DNA of 64,000 bases from Paenimyroides ummariense (GTDB lineage Bacteria > Bacteroidota > Bacteroidia > Flavobacteriales > Flavobacteriaceae): positions 204,705 through 268,704 of the forward strand of contig NZ_FOVI01000002.1 of assembly GCF_900115115.1 (NCBI RefSeq), given 5' to 3'. Shown in pieces: positions 26,522 through 36,045 of this stretch. Below the pieces are notes generated by a model. It made no database searches. It saw nothing but the letters and a program-made list of their open reading frames with translations, and was not told the origin of the DNA. Position 1 is the stretch's first letter. The number at the start of each line of letters is the position of its first letter. Made by a program: the position numbers and the translations under genes.

Positions 26522-28357
26522 TTACTTTTTTATTTGTTTATCGATTGAATTAATCAACTGCACCGCCAAATCGTAATCGTTCTGCATGGTTTGAATATCC
26601 ATTTGAGCGTACCGAGCCATTTCACACGTTGTTTTTATCGATATAAATGTCGAAATATCCTGATCGTTTATCTGGTTATTCTGTAACAATTCGGTAATGG
26701 TATCGTTACTCATTTCGGTGGTTTCAATTTTCAACTTCGCCTTTAAATAATTGTGCAGGCATCGTTCCAAAGCTTCGTAAAAAGCTTCTTTGTTTCCGAT
26801 TTGCGTTTTAGCTGCCGATAGGTATTTTTTAGCCAGTTTGTTGCTAGCTTTTAGTTTGTTTCCACTAACATCGCCCGCTTTTTTGTCGGATACATTTTTG
26901 GCTAAAAATACAATTGGCAACAGTAATAAAGGTGCTAACCACCACGCATAAAACGAATTATTCTGAGTGATGAAATTCCCGTTAAACCATTCAATATTCT
27001 TATTCAAAGGCTGCATTTGCATTTTACTACTTACCACTTCAGCTTTATTGTTCATAGAAGCGTTTGTTGGCAGTTCCGGCCCATCGGTAACTTCAATGGT
27101 AATAGGTTGCGATGTGATGGTTTTATAGGTTTTTGAAGCGGTATCGAAATACGAAAAAGTAATCGGTTCTATAGTGTAAGTGCCTTTGTATTGCGGAACA
27201 ACTACATATTTCTCGGCTTTTGAACCTTCCATTCCTGCCGATATACTTTTATTTACACGATTGATTTTTTCAGGATCATAAAGCTCCAATGCCGTTGGTG
27301 CAACAGGTTTTGGCAACGTCAATAAATCTAAATTTCCTTTTCCTTGAACGGTTAAAATCAATTCTAAAGGTTCGTTGGCTTTTACCGATGTTTTGTTTGC
27401 CTGAACATTAAACTGATACGTTCCCACAGCGCCCGTATAACCTGCCGGTTGACTATCAAGCGGCAATGGTTTAACCTGAATGGTTTTTGTACCCGATGAA
27501 TATACTTTTTTGCGGATTCCTATTTCGGGCATTCCAAAAACATCAGCACGACCTGTATAATATTGTTCGTCTAATTCCAGTTCTAAAGGATCAATCTTTA
27601 AAGTACCGTCTTTTTGCGGTAATAAAACAGCTTTTTGCAGTGCAAGGTAGCGGTAGCTTTTACCGTTTAATGTTGCACGCGTTACCGTTTGCTGTTTTTG
27701 TTCGATCATGTGATTCCAGAAGTTCTGGTACTTCGGCATGTTTTTCACTGCCATAGTATTAAATCCAGCCTGATCGCTTACATATAAACCATATTCAACA
27801 GTGATAGGTTCGTTAACGTACGCGCTGGTTTTTGAAACTTTTGCAACCAAATGAATTCCTTGACCCATGTTTTTAGGAAGTTGTTGTTGCTGTTGGCGTT
27901 GTCTTCGTAACAATTCCTCTTCCATTTCGTCGAAAATAGCAAACGGATCACGGCGTCGTTGTTGTGGTCGCGGTTGTTCTTGTACGGCATCGCCTACATG
28001 AATGGTAACTTGTTGTGATTTATACTGCTTTCCTTCAAACGTAACCGAAGCCGATCCAATAACCAAGTTTCCTTTCTTTTTAGGTTGAACAAAGAATGAA
28101 AAGCTCTTTTCCATACTGGTTCTTCCGTTAACCCAGCTGTGACTAACAGATTGCATAGGTCCGCCTACAACTTCAAATCCATCAAACGAAGGTCGTTTAA
28201 AATCATCGCCGTCATCAGTCATGGTAAAGCGAACTTCCAATACCTGATTAATTCCAATAGACTGACTGCTAACTTGGGTTTTCAACTGAAACTGCGCCCA
28301 AGTAGCTATGCTTGTAAATAAAGCTAAAAACGTATATATGAAATGTTTTGCGTACAT
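26522..28357 (-). CDS. batD: BatD: membrane-anchored beta-sandwich protein
   Basis: A 611-residue protein: signal peptide, three or more BatD-type immunoglobulin-like repeats (SSQSIGINQVLEVRFTMT, KTSAYVNEPITVEYGLY, KTSVKANEPLELILTVQG), a Gln/Arg-rich stretch near residue 150 (repeated RRQRQQQQQ), one membrane helix (about 468-485) and a cytoplasmic helical tail. The ATG at 28357 was chosen over a TTG at 28369 because it restores a normal signal peptide and clears the batC stop. BatD belongs to the oxygen-tolerance complex; its exact role is unknown. Confidence 0.85.
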   Translation of the reverse strand: MYAKHFIYTFLALFTSIATWAQFQLKTQVSSQSIGINQVLEVRFTMTDDGDDFKRPSFDGFEVVGGPMQSVSHSWVNGRTSMEKSFSFFVQPKKKGNLVIGSASVTFEGKQYKSQQVTIHVGDAVQEQPRPQQRRRDPFAIFDEMEEELLRRQRQQQQQLPKNMGQGIHLVAKVSKTSAYVNEPITVEYGLYVSDQAGFNTMAVKNMPKYQNFWNHMIEQKQQTVTRATLNGKSYRYLALQKAVLLPQKDGTLKIDPLELELDEQYYTGRADVFGMPEIGIRKKVYSSGTKTIQVKPLPLDSQPAGYTGAVGTYQFNVQANKTSVKANEPLELILTVQGKGNLDLLTLPKPVAPTALELYDPEKINRVNKSISAGMEGSKAEKYVVVPQYKGTYTIEPITFSYFDTASKTYKTITSQPITIEVTDGPELPTNASMNNKAEVVSSKMQMQPLNKNIEWFNGNFITQNNSFYAWWLAPLLLLPIVFLAKNVSDKKAGDVSGNKLKASNKLAKKYLSAAKTQIGNKEAFYEALERCLHNYLKAKLKIETTEMSNDTITELLQNNQINDQDISTFISIKTTCEMARYAQMDIQTMQNDYDLAVQLINSIDKQIKK

Positions 28358-28362
28358 AGTTT

Positions 28363-29169
28363 TTACCAATCTTTTTGTGTTGGTGACGATACTGGTTTAC
28401 CTTTTTGCTCACGACCTTGGATACGTTCACGAACGCCTTGTTCGTGATTGTCTAACGCTTTTAACATGTTTTCCATTTGCTGTTTAGACTGGTTTTGCTT
28501 TTGTTGTTGCGGATTTGGCTTAGGCTGTTCTTTGTCTTTTTTATCTTTATCGCCTTGTCCGTCTTTATTTTGTTGATCTTTTTTATCCTGATCGCCTTTA
28601 TCGTCTTTTTTATCTTTATTTTGATCGTTCTTGTCTTTCTGATCCTTGTTTTGATCGTCTTTCTTATCCTGATCTTTTTTGTCTTTGTTTTGATCCTGAT
28701 TTTGCTTGTTGTCTTTATTATCTTTATTCTGATCAGGATTTTCTTTCTGCATTTTCTTTGCTAACGCATAATTGTATCGCGTTTTATCATCATTCGGATT
28801 ATTTCGCAACGCATTTTTATAAGCTTCAACGGCACTTCCGTAATCTTTCAATTTCATAAAAGCATTGCCCATGTTGTGAAAAATTTGATGTTTTTCTTCT
28901 TTGGTTTTTGCCGATTTTAATGCGGTTTGATAAGCCGAAACCGCTTCGTTCATTGACTGCATTTTGTAAATACTGTTTGCTTTGTTGTATTGTGCAGCGG
29001 TATTTTCTTTTTCTTTAGCCGATGCTTTACGGTAGGTTTGCTCTGCTTTGGTGTAATTTTTTACACTAAAACTCTGGTTACCGTTCGCTAATTCCGATTT
29101 ATATGATTGTGCCCCAACAGCATTCAGCATAACTAATTGTACTAATATGATATACCAAAAGTGTTTCAT
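28363..29169 (-). CDS. batC: BatC: TPR protein with charged low-complexity tail
   Basis: A 268-residue protein with signal peptide (residues 1-20) and TPR helices (about 25-150, including FHNMGNAFMKLKDYGSAVEAYK-type repeats and NPNDDKTRYNYA). From about residue 155 to 225 follows an unusual low-complexity run made almost only of Lys, Asp, Gln and Asn. The C-terminal 40 residues (LKALDNHEQGVRERI) are helical. BatC binds partner Bat proteins in the periplasm by inference. The stop of batB lies one base before its start. Confidence 0.85.
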   Translation of the reverse strand: MKHFWYIILVQLVMLNAVGAQSYKSELANGNQSFSVKNYTKAEQTYRKASAKEKENTAAQYNKANSIYKMQSMNEAVSAYQTALKSAKTKEEKHQIFHNMGNAFMKLKDYGSAVEAYKNALRNNPNDDKTRYNYALAKKMQKENPDQNKDNKDNKQNQDQNKDKKDQDKKDDQNKDQKDKNDQNKDKKDDKGDQDKKDQQNKDGQGDKDKKDKEQPKPNPQQQKQNQSKQQMENMLKALDNHEQGVRERIQGREQKGKPVSSPTQKDW

Positions 29170-29170
29170 G

Positions 29171-30205
29171 TTATTTCTCGTTAAATAAATTAATTTTCTT
29201 CATCCACGCTGTGCGGCGTTCCAACACCAAACTATCAATAATCAATAGCAATAATGCCAGACCGATAAACCATTGAAACTGCGACTGAAAATCGGCAATT
29301 TGTTGCGATTCAAAATCGGTTTTTTCTATTTTTTGTAAGGTTTGATCTACCAATTGCAACACCTCATCAGTCTTACTTCCGTAAATAAAAACACCGTCGG
29401 TACTTTTTGCAATTTCCTTTAAAGTAGCATCGTTTAATTTGGTAACAACGGTAGATCCATCGGTATCTTTTTTATAATCGATTGTTCTGCCGTTTTCTTT
29501 AATAGGAATTTGTCCGCCATCCGGAGTTCCAACTCCAATTGTAATAATCTTAATGCCTTTATCTTTAGCCATTGCAATGGCATCGCTAATTCCTTCGCCG
29601 TGATCTTCGCCATCAGAAATCAAAATCATTACTTTGCTGGTTTTTGGATCATCAAAATAATTACTTCCAACTTCAATAGCTTCGCGAAGTGCCGTTCCCA
29701 TGCTTGAAACCATTTCGGTGTGCATGTCTTGAATGTACATTTTCGCCATGCTGTAATCAGTCGTAATTGGTAACATTGGGAAAGCCGATCCTGCATAACC
29801 TACAATTCCGATACGATCGGATGCCAAATTATTGATGATTTGCGATGCCAGTTGTTTTGATTTTCCCAAACGCGATGGCGCAATATCTTCTGCCAGCATA
29901 CTTTTAGAAACATCGATTGCAAAAACAATATCAACACCTTGGCGTTTTACGGTTTCTATTCTTGTTCCGAATTTTGGATTCACCAATGCAATAATCAACG
30001 CGAAAACAGTTACAGCCAGCAACACCATTTTTATAAGCGGTTTGCTTGTGGTTGATGCTTCGGGAGCCAAACGTTTTAAATAGTTACCAGAACCAAATTC
30101 GGTAATTTTCTTTTTTTTCCAAACGGTATTCCATAGGTAAACTGCTATTAATATTGGAATTAACAGTAGTAAATAGAAATAAAAAGGTGTATCTAATCCC
30201 CACAT
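29171..30205 (-). CDS. batB: BatB: VWA-domain membrane protein
   Basis: A 344-residue membrane protein: N-terminal helices (about residues 8-24 and 55-76), a von Willebrand factor A domain with the MIDAS motif DVSKS (about 98-102) and ISDGEDHG (about 198-205), and a C-terminal membrane helix. The ATG at 30205 starts at MWGLDTPFYFY and lies one base after the batA stop; a longer frame upstream would overlap batA by 44 bases and adds nothing recognisable. Confidence 0.88.
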   Translation of the reverse strand: MWGLDTPFYFYLLLLIPILIAVYLWNTVWKKKKITEFGSGNYLKRLAPEASTTSKPLIKMVLLAVTVFALIIALVNPKFGTRIETVKRQGVDIVFAIDVSKSMLAEDIAPSRLGKSKQLASQIINNLASDRIGIVGYAGSAFPMLPITTDYSMAKMYIQDMHTEMVSSMGTALREAIEVGSNYFDDPKTSKVMILISDGEDHGEGISDAIAMAKDKGIKIITIGVGTPDGGQIPIKENGRTIDYKKDTDGSTVVTKLNDATLKEIAKSTDGVFIYGSKTDEVLQLVDQTLQKIEKTDFESQQIADFQSQFQWFIGLALLLLIIDSLVLERRTAWMKKINLFNEK

Positions 30206-30206
30206 T

Positions 30207-31208
30207 TTACACGAATCCTTTAAATAATGTTTTTCTCGAAATAAATTCAACCAGTAATAAAACCAATGCCAAAAGCGCTAACGGACGAAATAATTCGGTA
30301 CGTTGAACAAACTTCTGTTCGTCTATTTTTGTTTTTTCCAATTGATTTATCTCTTCGTAAATATTTTCTAATCGTTTGGTATCTGTTGCACGGAAATATT
30401 TACCGCCTGTTTTTTGAGCGATGCTTTTCATCAGATTTTCATCAATCTCCACCTTCATACGTTTGTATTCTAATTCGCCGTTCGGTTTGATTGACACAGG
30501 AGTTTCTGCCATTCCGTTGGTACCAATACCAATGGTGTAAACTTTAATTTTAAACTCTTTGGCAATATCGGCAGCCATTTGCGGATCAATCAACCCGGAA
30601 TTGTTCACCCCGTCGGTCATTAAAATAACCACTTTGCTTTTTGCCTTGCTGTCTTTTAAACGGTTAACCGCTGTTGCCAAACCAACGCCAATACCTGTTC
30701 CATCTTGAATAATTCGATCGTATTTAATATCAGCCAACTGATTCAACAACATGTTTTTATCGCTTGTAACAGGTGCTTTTGTATAAGCTTCGGCTGCATA
30801 AACAACAATTCCCAAACGATCGTCAGTACGTTGTTTAATAAAATCGGCAGCTACACCTTTCAAAGCTTCTAAACGGTTTGGTTTTAAATCTCGTGAAAGC
30901 ATCGAACCAGAAACGTCGGTAGCCAGAACAATGTCAACACCGTTTGTAATTTTAGATTTTGTGCTTTTATCTACCGTTTGCGGTCTAGCCAAAGCTACAA
31001 TTAATGCAACAAATGCCATAGCACGTAATACAAAAAGCAGCGGATACATTTTTGTTAACAAGGTTTTACTGTTTTTAAAACCTTGTATGCTGCTTATTTT
31101 TACAGGAACTTTCTCGTTTTTTCTGTTAACGTACCAATACCAGCCCAAAGGCAGTAAAAGTAATAGCAACCAAAAAAACTGCGGATTTAAAAAGGTTATA
31201 TTACTCAT
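30207..31208 (-). CDS. batA: BatA: VWA-domain membrane protein
   Basis: A 333-residue paralogue of BatB: two N-terminal helices (about 8-24 and 55-75), VWA domain with MIDAS DVSGS (about 93-97), threonine ligand region YDRIIQDGTGIG (about 160-171) and LMTDGVNNSG (about 191-200), then a C-terminal helix. Such pairs of membrane VWA proteins work with MoxR-type chaperone ATPases. Overlaps the upstream 549-residue gene by 8 bases. Confidence 0.88.
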   Translation of the reverse strand: MSNITFLNPQFFWLLLLLLPLGWYWYVNRKNEKVPVKISSIQGFKNSKTLLTKMYPLLFVLRAMAFVALIVALARPQTVDKSTKSKITNGVDIVLATDVSGSMLSRDLKPNRLEALKGVAADFIKQRTDDRLGIVVYAAEAYTKAPVTSDKNMLLNQLADIKYDRIIQDGTGIGVGLATAVNRLKDSKAKSKVVILMTDGVNNSGLIDPQMAADIAKEFKIKVYTIGIGTNGMAETPVSIKPNGELEYKRMKVEIDENLMKSIAQKTGGKYFRATDTKRLENIYEEINQLEKTKIDEQKFVQRTELFRPLALLALVLLLVEFISRKTLFKGFV

Positions 31209-32802
31209 TTGTATTTGCTACATTTAATTGAATGGATTCAATAATTCGTTGATCTATTTTTGCGCCGTATTCATCGCCTTCTTTAAACAAAACACTTACT
31301 TCCTGAATACCGTTTTGCTGAATAAAAACGTACATATCGTACTGCATTTTTATAGCTTCGCCCGATATAAAGTTCTGCGCCACCAATGTTCCCGTACCTC
31401 TAATTCCGCGTACACCGTTTTGGGTAAATTCTTCGGCATTGTAGGTTACATCTTTAGCTCCGTATTGTTTTGCTGTTAGATCGAGCTTATATTTTAGCAT
31501 TTGATCTAAATTAATAGAATCATTTGTTTGTGTTGCGGTTGTACCAACGGCAATTATCAATTGAGTTTTAAGGTTTGAATAAGCAAAAACGCTGGTTTGC
31601 GATTGTTGTTTTTCTTTATCGGATTGAGGCATTTGCACGCGCGTTAACGCTTCGGGTGTACTTAAGATAACTGCCGGAAAACCATAGTCAGACGTTACCC
31701 ATTCGCGCTCATACAAACTTTTGTTCGATGCAAAAATACTCCATTCGTATCCTGAACGAATTGCCTGAACTATGTAAACTACTCCAGTTGCTAAAAGTAA
31801 AATTCCAGTTACGCCAATAGGTATCCATAAACGCATTTGCTTGCGTTTTTTGAAACGACGCTCACGTAGTTTTACACGTTCTGATTGTTCTTCTGAAAAA
31901 CGAGGAATGGCTTTATCAATAGAAACCGAAATCATTTCTGATGTTCTACGATCTTGTTCGATCTCGTTCATCATGGGTTCCGATTTTGCAAATTTTACCA
32001 AATCGGCAGTTTGCAACACACGTTTTAAATCGTTAACCGATTCTTTGCTTAACTGTATTTTTTTTGTTTTTATGGTTTGAAAAAGCATCTGAATTACCTC
32101 TGATGTTGTTGATTCTTTTGCGGGGATTTCAAAAACTTCTTCGATATAATCCCTGATAACATCGGTCATTTCAGAATAATACGATTTTACATCGCCGTTT
32201 AAAACCAATCGTTTAGAATCTAACAACTGTAATTTTTTGGTTACTTTTTCTAACGGCGTTTTGTATAAATCTTCTTCGGTTAAATTTTTATCTTGAATAC
32301 GTTTAACAATAAAATAGGCTGCTACACCGGCAATTATAGAAAATAAAATACCAAACAAATATTTCCATAATTTATCGGTATCGGTTTCGCCACCAATTTG
32401 TGCTTTAATATCGTGCATTGGCTGCTTCAAGGTATCAACCGTAACATTGTTCACTTTAATGTTGAACAAATTGGTTTGATGATTTTTTCCATCTATATAA
32501 ACCGATAAGCGTGGAACTACATAATCACCTTCATCAAACTGTGTTAAGGTATATTTTTTTGTCAGTTCCATTTGCGATCCGTTTAAAACAGTATCGGTTT
32601 TAGATTGTTCCAACACTTCAAACGGACCAATATTCTGCTGGTTTGGAAAAACCACTTTGCTGCCTTCGTTTGCGTTTGCCTTAATGGTTAGGTTAAACGC
32701 CGAACCTATTTTTATTTGAGTTGAATCTACCGCCGATGTTACCTGGGCAAAACCTGCCAAAGTACATAAACTTAAAAATAACGCAACTACTAATTTGTTC
32801 AT
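31201..32802 (-). CDS. Membrane protein in the Bat operon, two helices, BatD-like N-terminus
   Basis: A 533-residue protein with signal peptide (NKLVVALFLSLCTLAGFAQ), a BatD-like beta-sandwich (about residues 22-125: SAVDSTQIKIGSAFNLTIKA and LTQFDEGDYVVPRLS), a membrane helix (about 146-165), a helical cytoplasmic segment carrying the DUF4381-like pattern with SYYSEMTDVIRDYIEEVF (about 205-222), a second helix (about 325-345) and a C-terminal domain with AVGTTATQTNDSINL. The ATG at 32802 was chosen because it starts the signal peptide one base after the DUF58 stop; a longer frame overlaps that gene. Function unknown. Confidence 0.78.
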   Translation of the reverse strand: MNKLVVALFLSLCTLAGFAQVTSAVDSTQIKIGSAFNLTIKANANEGSKVVFPNQQNIGPFEVLEQSKTDTVLNGSQMELTKKYTLTQFDEGDYVVPRLSVYIDGKNHQTNLFNIKVNNVTVDTLKQPMHDIKAQIGGETDTDKLWKYLFGILFSIIAGVAAYFIVKRIQDKNLTEEDLYKTPLEKVTKKLQLLDSKRLVLNGDVKSYYSEMTDVIRDYIEEVFEIPAKESTTSEVIQMLFQTIKTKKIQLSKESVNDLKRVLQTADLVKFAKSEPMMNEIEQDRRTSEMISVSIDKAIPRFSEEQSERVKLRERRFKKRKQMRLWIPIGVTGILLLATGVVYIVQAIRSGYEWSIFASNKSLYEREWVTSDYGFPAVILSTPEALTRVQMPQSDKEKQQSQTSVFAYSNLKTQLIIAVGTTATQTNDSINLDQMLKYKLDLTAKQYGAKDVTYNAEEFTQNGVRGIRGTGTLVAQNFISGEAIKMQYDMYVFIQQNGIQEVSVLFKEGDEYGAKIDQRIIESIQLNVANTNE

Positions 32803-32803
32803 A

Positions 32804-33667
32804 TTATCGTGCTTTAAAGTAAGCCAATAGTTTTTTAACGTAGCTGTCATCGGTAGCTGTTTTAATAACTCCGGCGCCGCTGCGTGTAAATGTTGTTGTA
32901 AAATAATCTTCTAATTCTTGGTAATGTTCGCGGTAGGCTTTACGCACATTGGCGTCGCCTGTGTTTACATATTGTGCTTCGTTTGTTTCGGCATCTTGCA
33001 TTAAAACGTAACCCACATTGTTTAAATCTTGTTCGCGTTTGTCGTACACTTTTATGCCGGTAACATCGTGTCGTTTAGCTGCAATGCGCAAAATACGGTC
33101 GTAATCTTTCGTCATGAAATCAGACAGCACAAAAACAATTGCCTTCTTTTTCATTACTTTAGAAAGATATTCAAACGCTTGCCCAACATTTGTTTGATTG
33201 CTTTTTGGCTGGAATTGGATCAGCTCGCGAATGATTCTTAAAATATGCGATTTTCCTTTTTTAGGCGGAATAAACAGTTCGATCTGATCTGAAAATAAAA
33301 TCAGACCAATTTTATCGTTGTTCGTTGTTGCCGAAAAAGCCAGTGTTGCGGCAATTTCTGTAACAATATCGCGCTTAAAATCGTTGGTAGAACCAAAATC
33401 CTGCGATCCGCTTACATCAACCATCAACATCAACGTTAACTCGCGTTCTTCCTCAAAAACCTTTACGTAAGGTTCGCTGTAGCGTGCGGTAACATTCCAA
33501 TCGATTGCACGAATATCGTCTCCGTACTGATACTGGCGAACTTCGGCAAACGACATTCCTTTTCCTTTGAAAGAGGTATGGTATTCGCCCGAAAAAATAT
33601 GATCGCTTAACCTACGGGTTTTTATTTCGATTTTTCGAACCTTTTGTAAAATATCTTTTGTTTCCAT
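32804..33667 (-). CDS. DUF58 domain protein
   Basis: A 287-residue cytoplasmic DUF58 protein: the family signature GMSFAEVRQYQYGDDIRAIDWNVTAR is at about residues 37-62 and a VWA-like domain with MIDAS DVSGS follows at about 88-92. DUF58 proteins accompany MoxR ATPases in nearly all Bat-type clusters and are thought to act as adaptors. It lies 74 bases after moxR; that gap holds repetitive AAACTTGAAAC-type sequence but no terminator. Confidence 0.92.
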   Translation of the reverse strand: METKDILQKVRKIEIKTRRLSDHIFSGEYHTSFKGKGMSFAEVRQYQYGDDIRAIDWNVTARYSEPYVKVFEEERELTLMLMVDVSGSQDFGSTNDFKRDIVTEIAATLAFSATTNNDKIGLILFSDQIELFIPPKKGKSHILRIIRELIQFQPKSNQTNVGQAFEYLSKVMKKKAIVFVLSDFMTKDYDRILRIAAKRHDVTGIKVYDKREQDLNNVGYVLMQDAETNEAQYVNTGDANVRKAYREHYQELEDYFTTTFTRSGAGVIKTATDDSYVKKLLAYFKAR

Positions 33668-33692
33668 TTTTTTGTTTAAGGTTTAAAGTTTT

Positions 33693-33737
33693 CTTTGTTT
33701 CAGGTTGCTGTAACTTGAAACATTAAACTTGAAACAA
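33693..33737. repeat. Low-complexity AACTTGAAAC repeats
   Basis: The gap between moxR and the DUF58 gene holds TTTCAGGTT, AACTTGAAACATT and AACTTGAAAC in tandem. Comparable AAGTTT/AAGTTG strings occur at 63337-63480. Confidence 0.4.
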
Positions 33738-33741
33738 AATT

Positions 33742-34746
33742 TTATGGCACTTCAATTTCGTTAACAATCTTGTTTATGATATCTACGCTGGTTACGTTAT
33801 CGGCTTCGGCTTCGTAAGTAATCCCGATTCTATGGCGTAACACGTCTAAAACAACCGCACGTACGTCTTCTGGAATTACATAACCGCGACGACGGATAAA
33901 CGCATAACATTTTGCCGCATTTGCTAAGTTGATAGATCCACGAGGCGATGCACCGTAGCTTGTGTAAGGTTTTAAACTTTCTAGTTTGAATTGTTCCGGA
34001 TAACGGGTTGCAAAGATGATATCTAAAATGTATTTTTCGATTTTTTCATCCATGTAAACCTCTTTCACGGTTTGTTGTGCACGAAGAATTTGTTCGATAG
34101 AAACCACCGGATTAATCGTTGGAACGGTTCCTGCCAAATTTTGACGGATTACCAAACGTTCTTCTTCTAACTTTGGATAATCGATCACGGTTTTAAGCAT
34201 AAAACGGTCCATTTGTGCTTCCGGTAACGGATACGTTCCTTCTTGTTCCACAGGGTTTTGCGTAGCCATTACCAAGAATGGTTTTTGCAGTTTATGTGTA
34301 GTGTCGCCAATGGTAACTTGTTTTTCCTGCATAGCCTCTAACAACGCCGACTGCACTTTTGCAGGGGCACGGTTAATTTCATCAGCTAAAATAAAATTAG
34401 CAAAAACAGGTCCTTTTTTAATACTAAAATCGTTAACCTTTACGTTATAAATCATAGTACCAACCACATCGGCAGGTAATAAATCGGGTGTAAACTGTAT
34501 GCGGCTAAAAGATCCGTCTACAGCTTTAGCTAGTGTATTAATTGCTAAAGTTTTAGCTAATCCTGGTACACCTTCCAGTAAAATATGCCCTTGCCCTAAC
34601 AAACCAATTAGTAAGCGATCAATCATGTGTTTTTGCCCCACAATTGCTTTGTTCATTTCGGCAATAAGCAAATCAATAAATGCACTTTCACGTTCTATTT
34701 TATCGTTAATAGAACGAATGTCAGTCGTGGTTGTTGTTGCTTCCAT
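33742..34746 (-). CDS. MoxR-family AAA+ ATPase
   Basis: A 334-residue AAA_3 ATPase. Walker A is modified as LEGVPGLAKT (about residues 57-66), Walker B is FILADEINRAPAK (about 115-127), sensor 1 MATQNPVEQEG (about 161-171) and sensor 2 SPRGSINL (about 268-275). MoxR ATPases act as chaperones that activate VWA-domain partners by metal insertion; here the VWA partners BatA and BatB and the DUF58 protein are encoded directly downstream. First gene of the Bat operon; divergent from the gene at 34900. Confidence 0.93.
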   Translation of the reverse strand: MEATTTTTDIRSINDKIERESAFIDLLIAEMNKAIVGQKHMIDRLLIGLLGQGHILLEGVPGLAKTLAINTLAKAVDGSFSRIQFTPDLLPADVVGTMIYNVKVNDFSIKKGPVFANFILADEINRAPAKVQSALLEAMQEKQVTIGDTTHKLQKPFLVMATQNPVEQEGTYPLPEAQMDRFMLKTVIDYPKLEEERLVIRQNLAGTVPTINPVVSIEQILRAQQTVKEVYMDEKIEKYILDIIFATRYPEQFKLESLKPYTSYGASPRGSINLANAAKCYAFIRRRGYVIPEDVRAVVLDVLRHRIGITYEAEADNVTSVDIINKIVNEIEVP

Positions 34747-34837
34747 TATATTGTTTTCTGTATGTATTAATTTTCCTTACAAATTGATTAAAATTTATTT
34801 GCTTAACTTGTTAACAAATGGTTAAAATACATATTTG

Positions 34838-34845
34838 TATATTTG
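34838..34845 (+). promoter_or_regulatory. -7 promoter element
   Basis: TATATTTG lies 54 bases before the GTG start at 34900, in the divergent region shared with the moxR operon. Confidence 0.5.
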
Positions 34846-34899
34846 TTTTAAGTATGTATTATCATTTTCTTTTTATAATTTTAAGATAAAACTTTCATT

Positions 34900-36045
34900 G
34901 TGATAAACAAACGGCTTTTAATTAAGAATTTACTGGCTCACCACACCGAAAACAGCTTCTTTGATAAAAAGCAGCAGCTAAACTTACACACTTTAGAAGG
35001 AAAAGCCAAATTTTTAAAACATGTTTGTTCTTTATCCAATTCAAACCCGTACAATCAGTCTTTTATTTTGGTGGGAATTGAAGATGAAAAAAATACCATT
35101 ATGGGTATTGATTTTTACGACGACAGCCATATTCAAAACCTATTGAATGCTTATTTGGAGAATCCGCCACAGATCCAATACGAAAACGTTATTTTTCCGC
35201 ATCTGGAAAACGGAATGGTGGTTGGGTTGGTTACGATTTATCCGAAGAAAGGAAAATGCTACTTTAAAAAACGCATTTATACGATTGACGAAGGAGCATC
35301 GTTTTCGCGCATTGGTAGTATATCGCACCCGGAATATCATACAGCAAAAATAAATAACAGTGAAATTGTCGATAGTATTTTAAAGGCATCGGTTACCAAT
35401 TTGCAGAATACCATTGACAGTGTTTTGCAGTTTGTTACTAAAACGCACCCCGATATGAAACCGAAATATCATGTTTTTAAAGAATATTTTACGTTGTGCT
35501 GGGCGGGTATCGAAAAGGTAAAAAAAGGCGAAGTTTATTTATCTCGGGTTGATATCGAACTAATCAACGAACAAGTAAAAATATTTTATTCGGCATTGGA
35601 TGAGGTTTCGATCACTTTTAACGACGATGAGTTTATCATTACAGAATACGTGAAAATAGGTTTCCGAAAAAACAACCGATACATTCCGTTCAGTGTTCAG
35701 AAAATTATCTTTAGCGATTCTATGACGTATCAAATTACATCGGAAATTATTTTTGAAACGCCCGAAATAGACAAACGTCATTTGTATCATCTGTACAATT
35801 ATTACACGCTTATTCTAAACAAACTATCGCAACACAAACGCTTGGGTTTAACCGAACAAAACGATCTGCAAAACCTTTGTTATTCGCTAATGTTATGTTA
35901 TCTTCACGGTTTCAAGAAAGCCAAAGAAGTATTGATCAACCATAAAGAAGTCTTTAAAAATTACAAACAACCTTTTTTATACACCTCTTTTAAAGAAGTA
36001 ATGCGCATTCTTCGAAAATTAAAATACGAAACACAAAATGAGTAA
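34900..36045 (+). CDS. AlbA_2-like putative ATP-binding/DNA-binding protein
   Basis: A 381-residue cytoplasmic protein. The N-terminal 140 residues match the AlbA_2 (Schlafen-like AAA_4) fold: GKAKFLKHVCSLSN (about residues 35-48), FILVGIEDEKNTIMGID (about 55-71) and the RIGSISHP loop (about 136-143). The remaining 240 residues are helical and unrecognised. Start is GTG at 34900; no ATG is available near the domain edge. It overlaps the phosphatase gene by 8 bases. AlbA_2 domains occur in regulators and in some defence proteins; neither role is shown here. Confidence 0.75.
   Translation: MINKRLLIKNLLAHHTENSFFDKKQQLNLHTLEGKAKFLKHVCSLSNSNPYNQSFILVGIEDEKNTIMGIDFYDDSHIQNLLNAYLENPPQIQYENVIFPHLENGMVVGLVTIYPKKGKCYFKKRIYTIDEGASFSRIGSISHPEYHTAKINNSEIVDSILKASVTNLQNTIDSVLQFVTKTHPDMKPKYHVFKEYFTLCWAGIEKVKKGEVYLSRVDIELINEQVKIFYSALDEVSITFNDDEFIITEYVKIGFRKNNRYIPFSVQKIIFSDSMTYQITSEIIFETPEIDKRHLYHLYNYYTLILNKLSQHKRLGLTEQNDLQNLCYSLMLCYLHGFKKAKEVLINHKEVFKNYKQPFLYTSFKEVMRILRKLKYETQNE

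Noticed and set aside
28477..28764. Long hydrophobic frame on the plus strand inside batC
   Set aside because: It is the antisense of the Lys/Asp/Gln low-complexity tail, which necessarily reads as Phe/Leu/Ile/Val; no promoter or start context.
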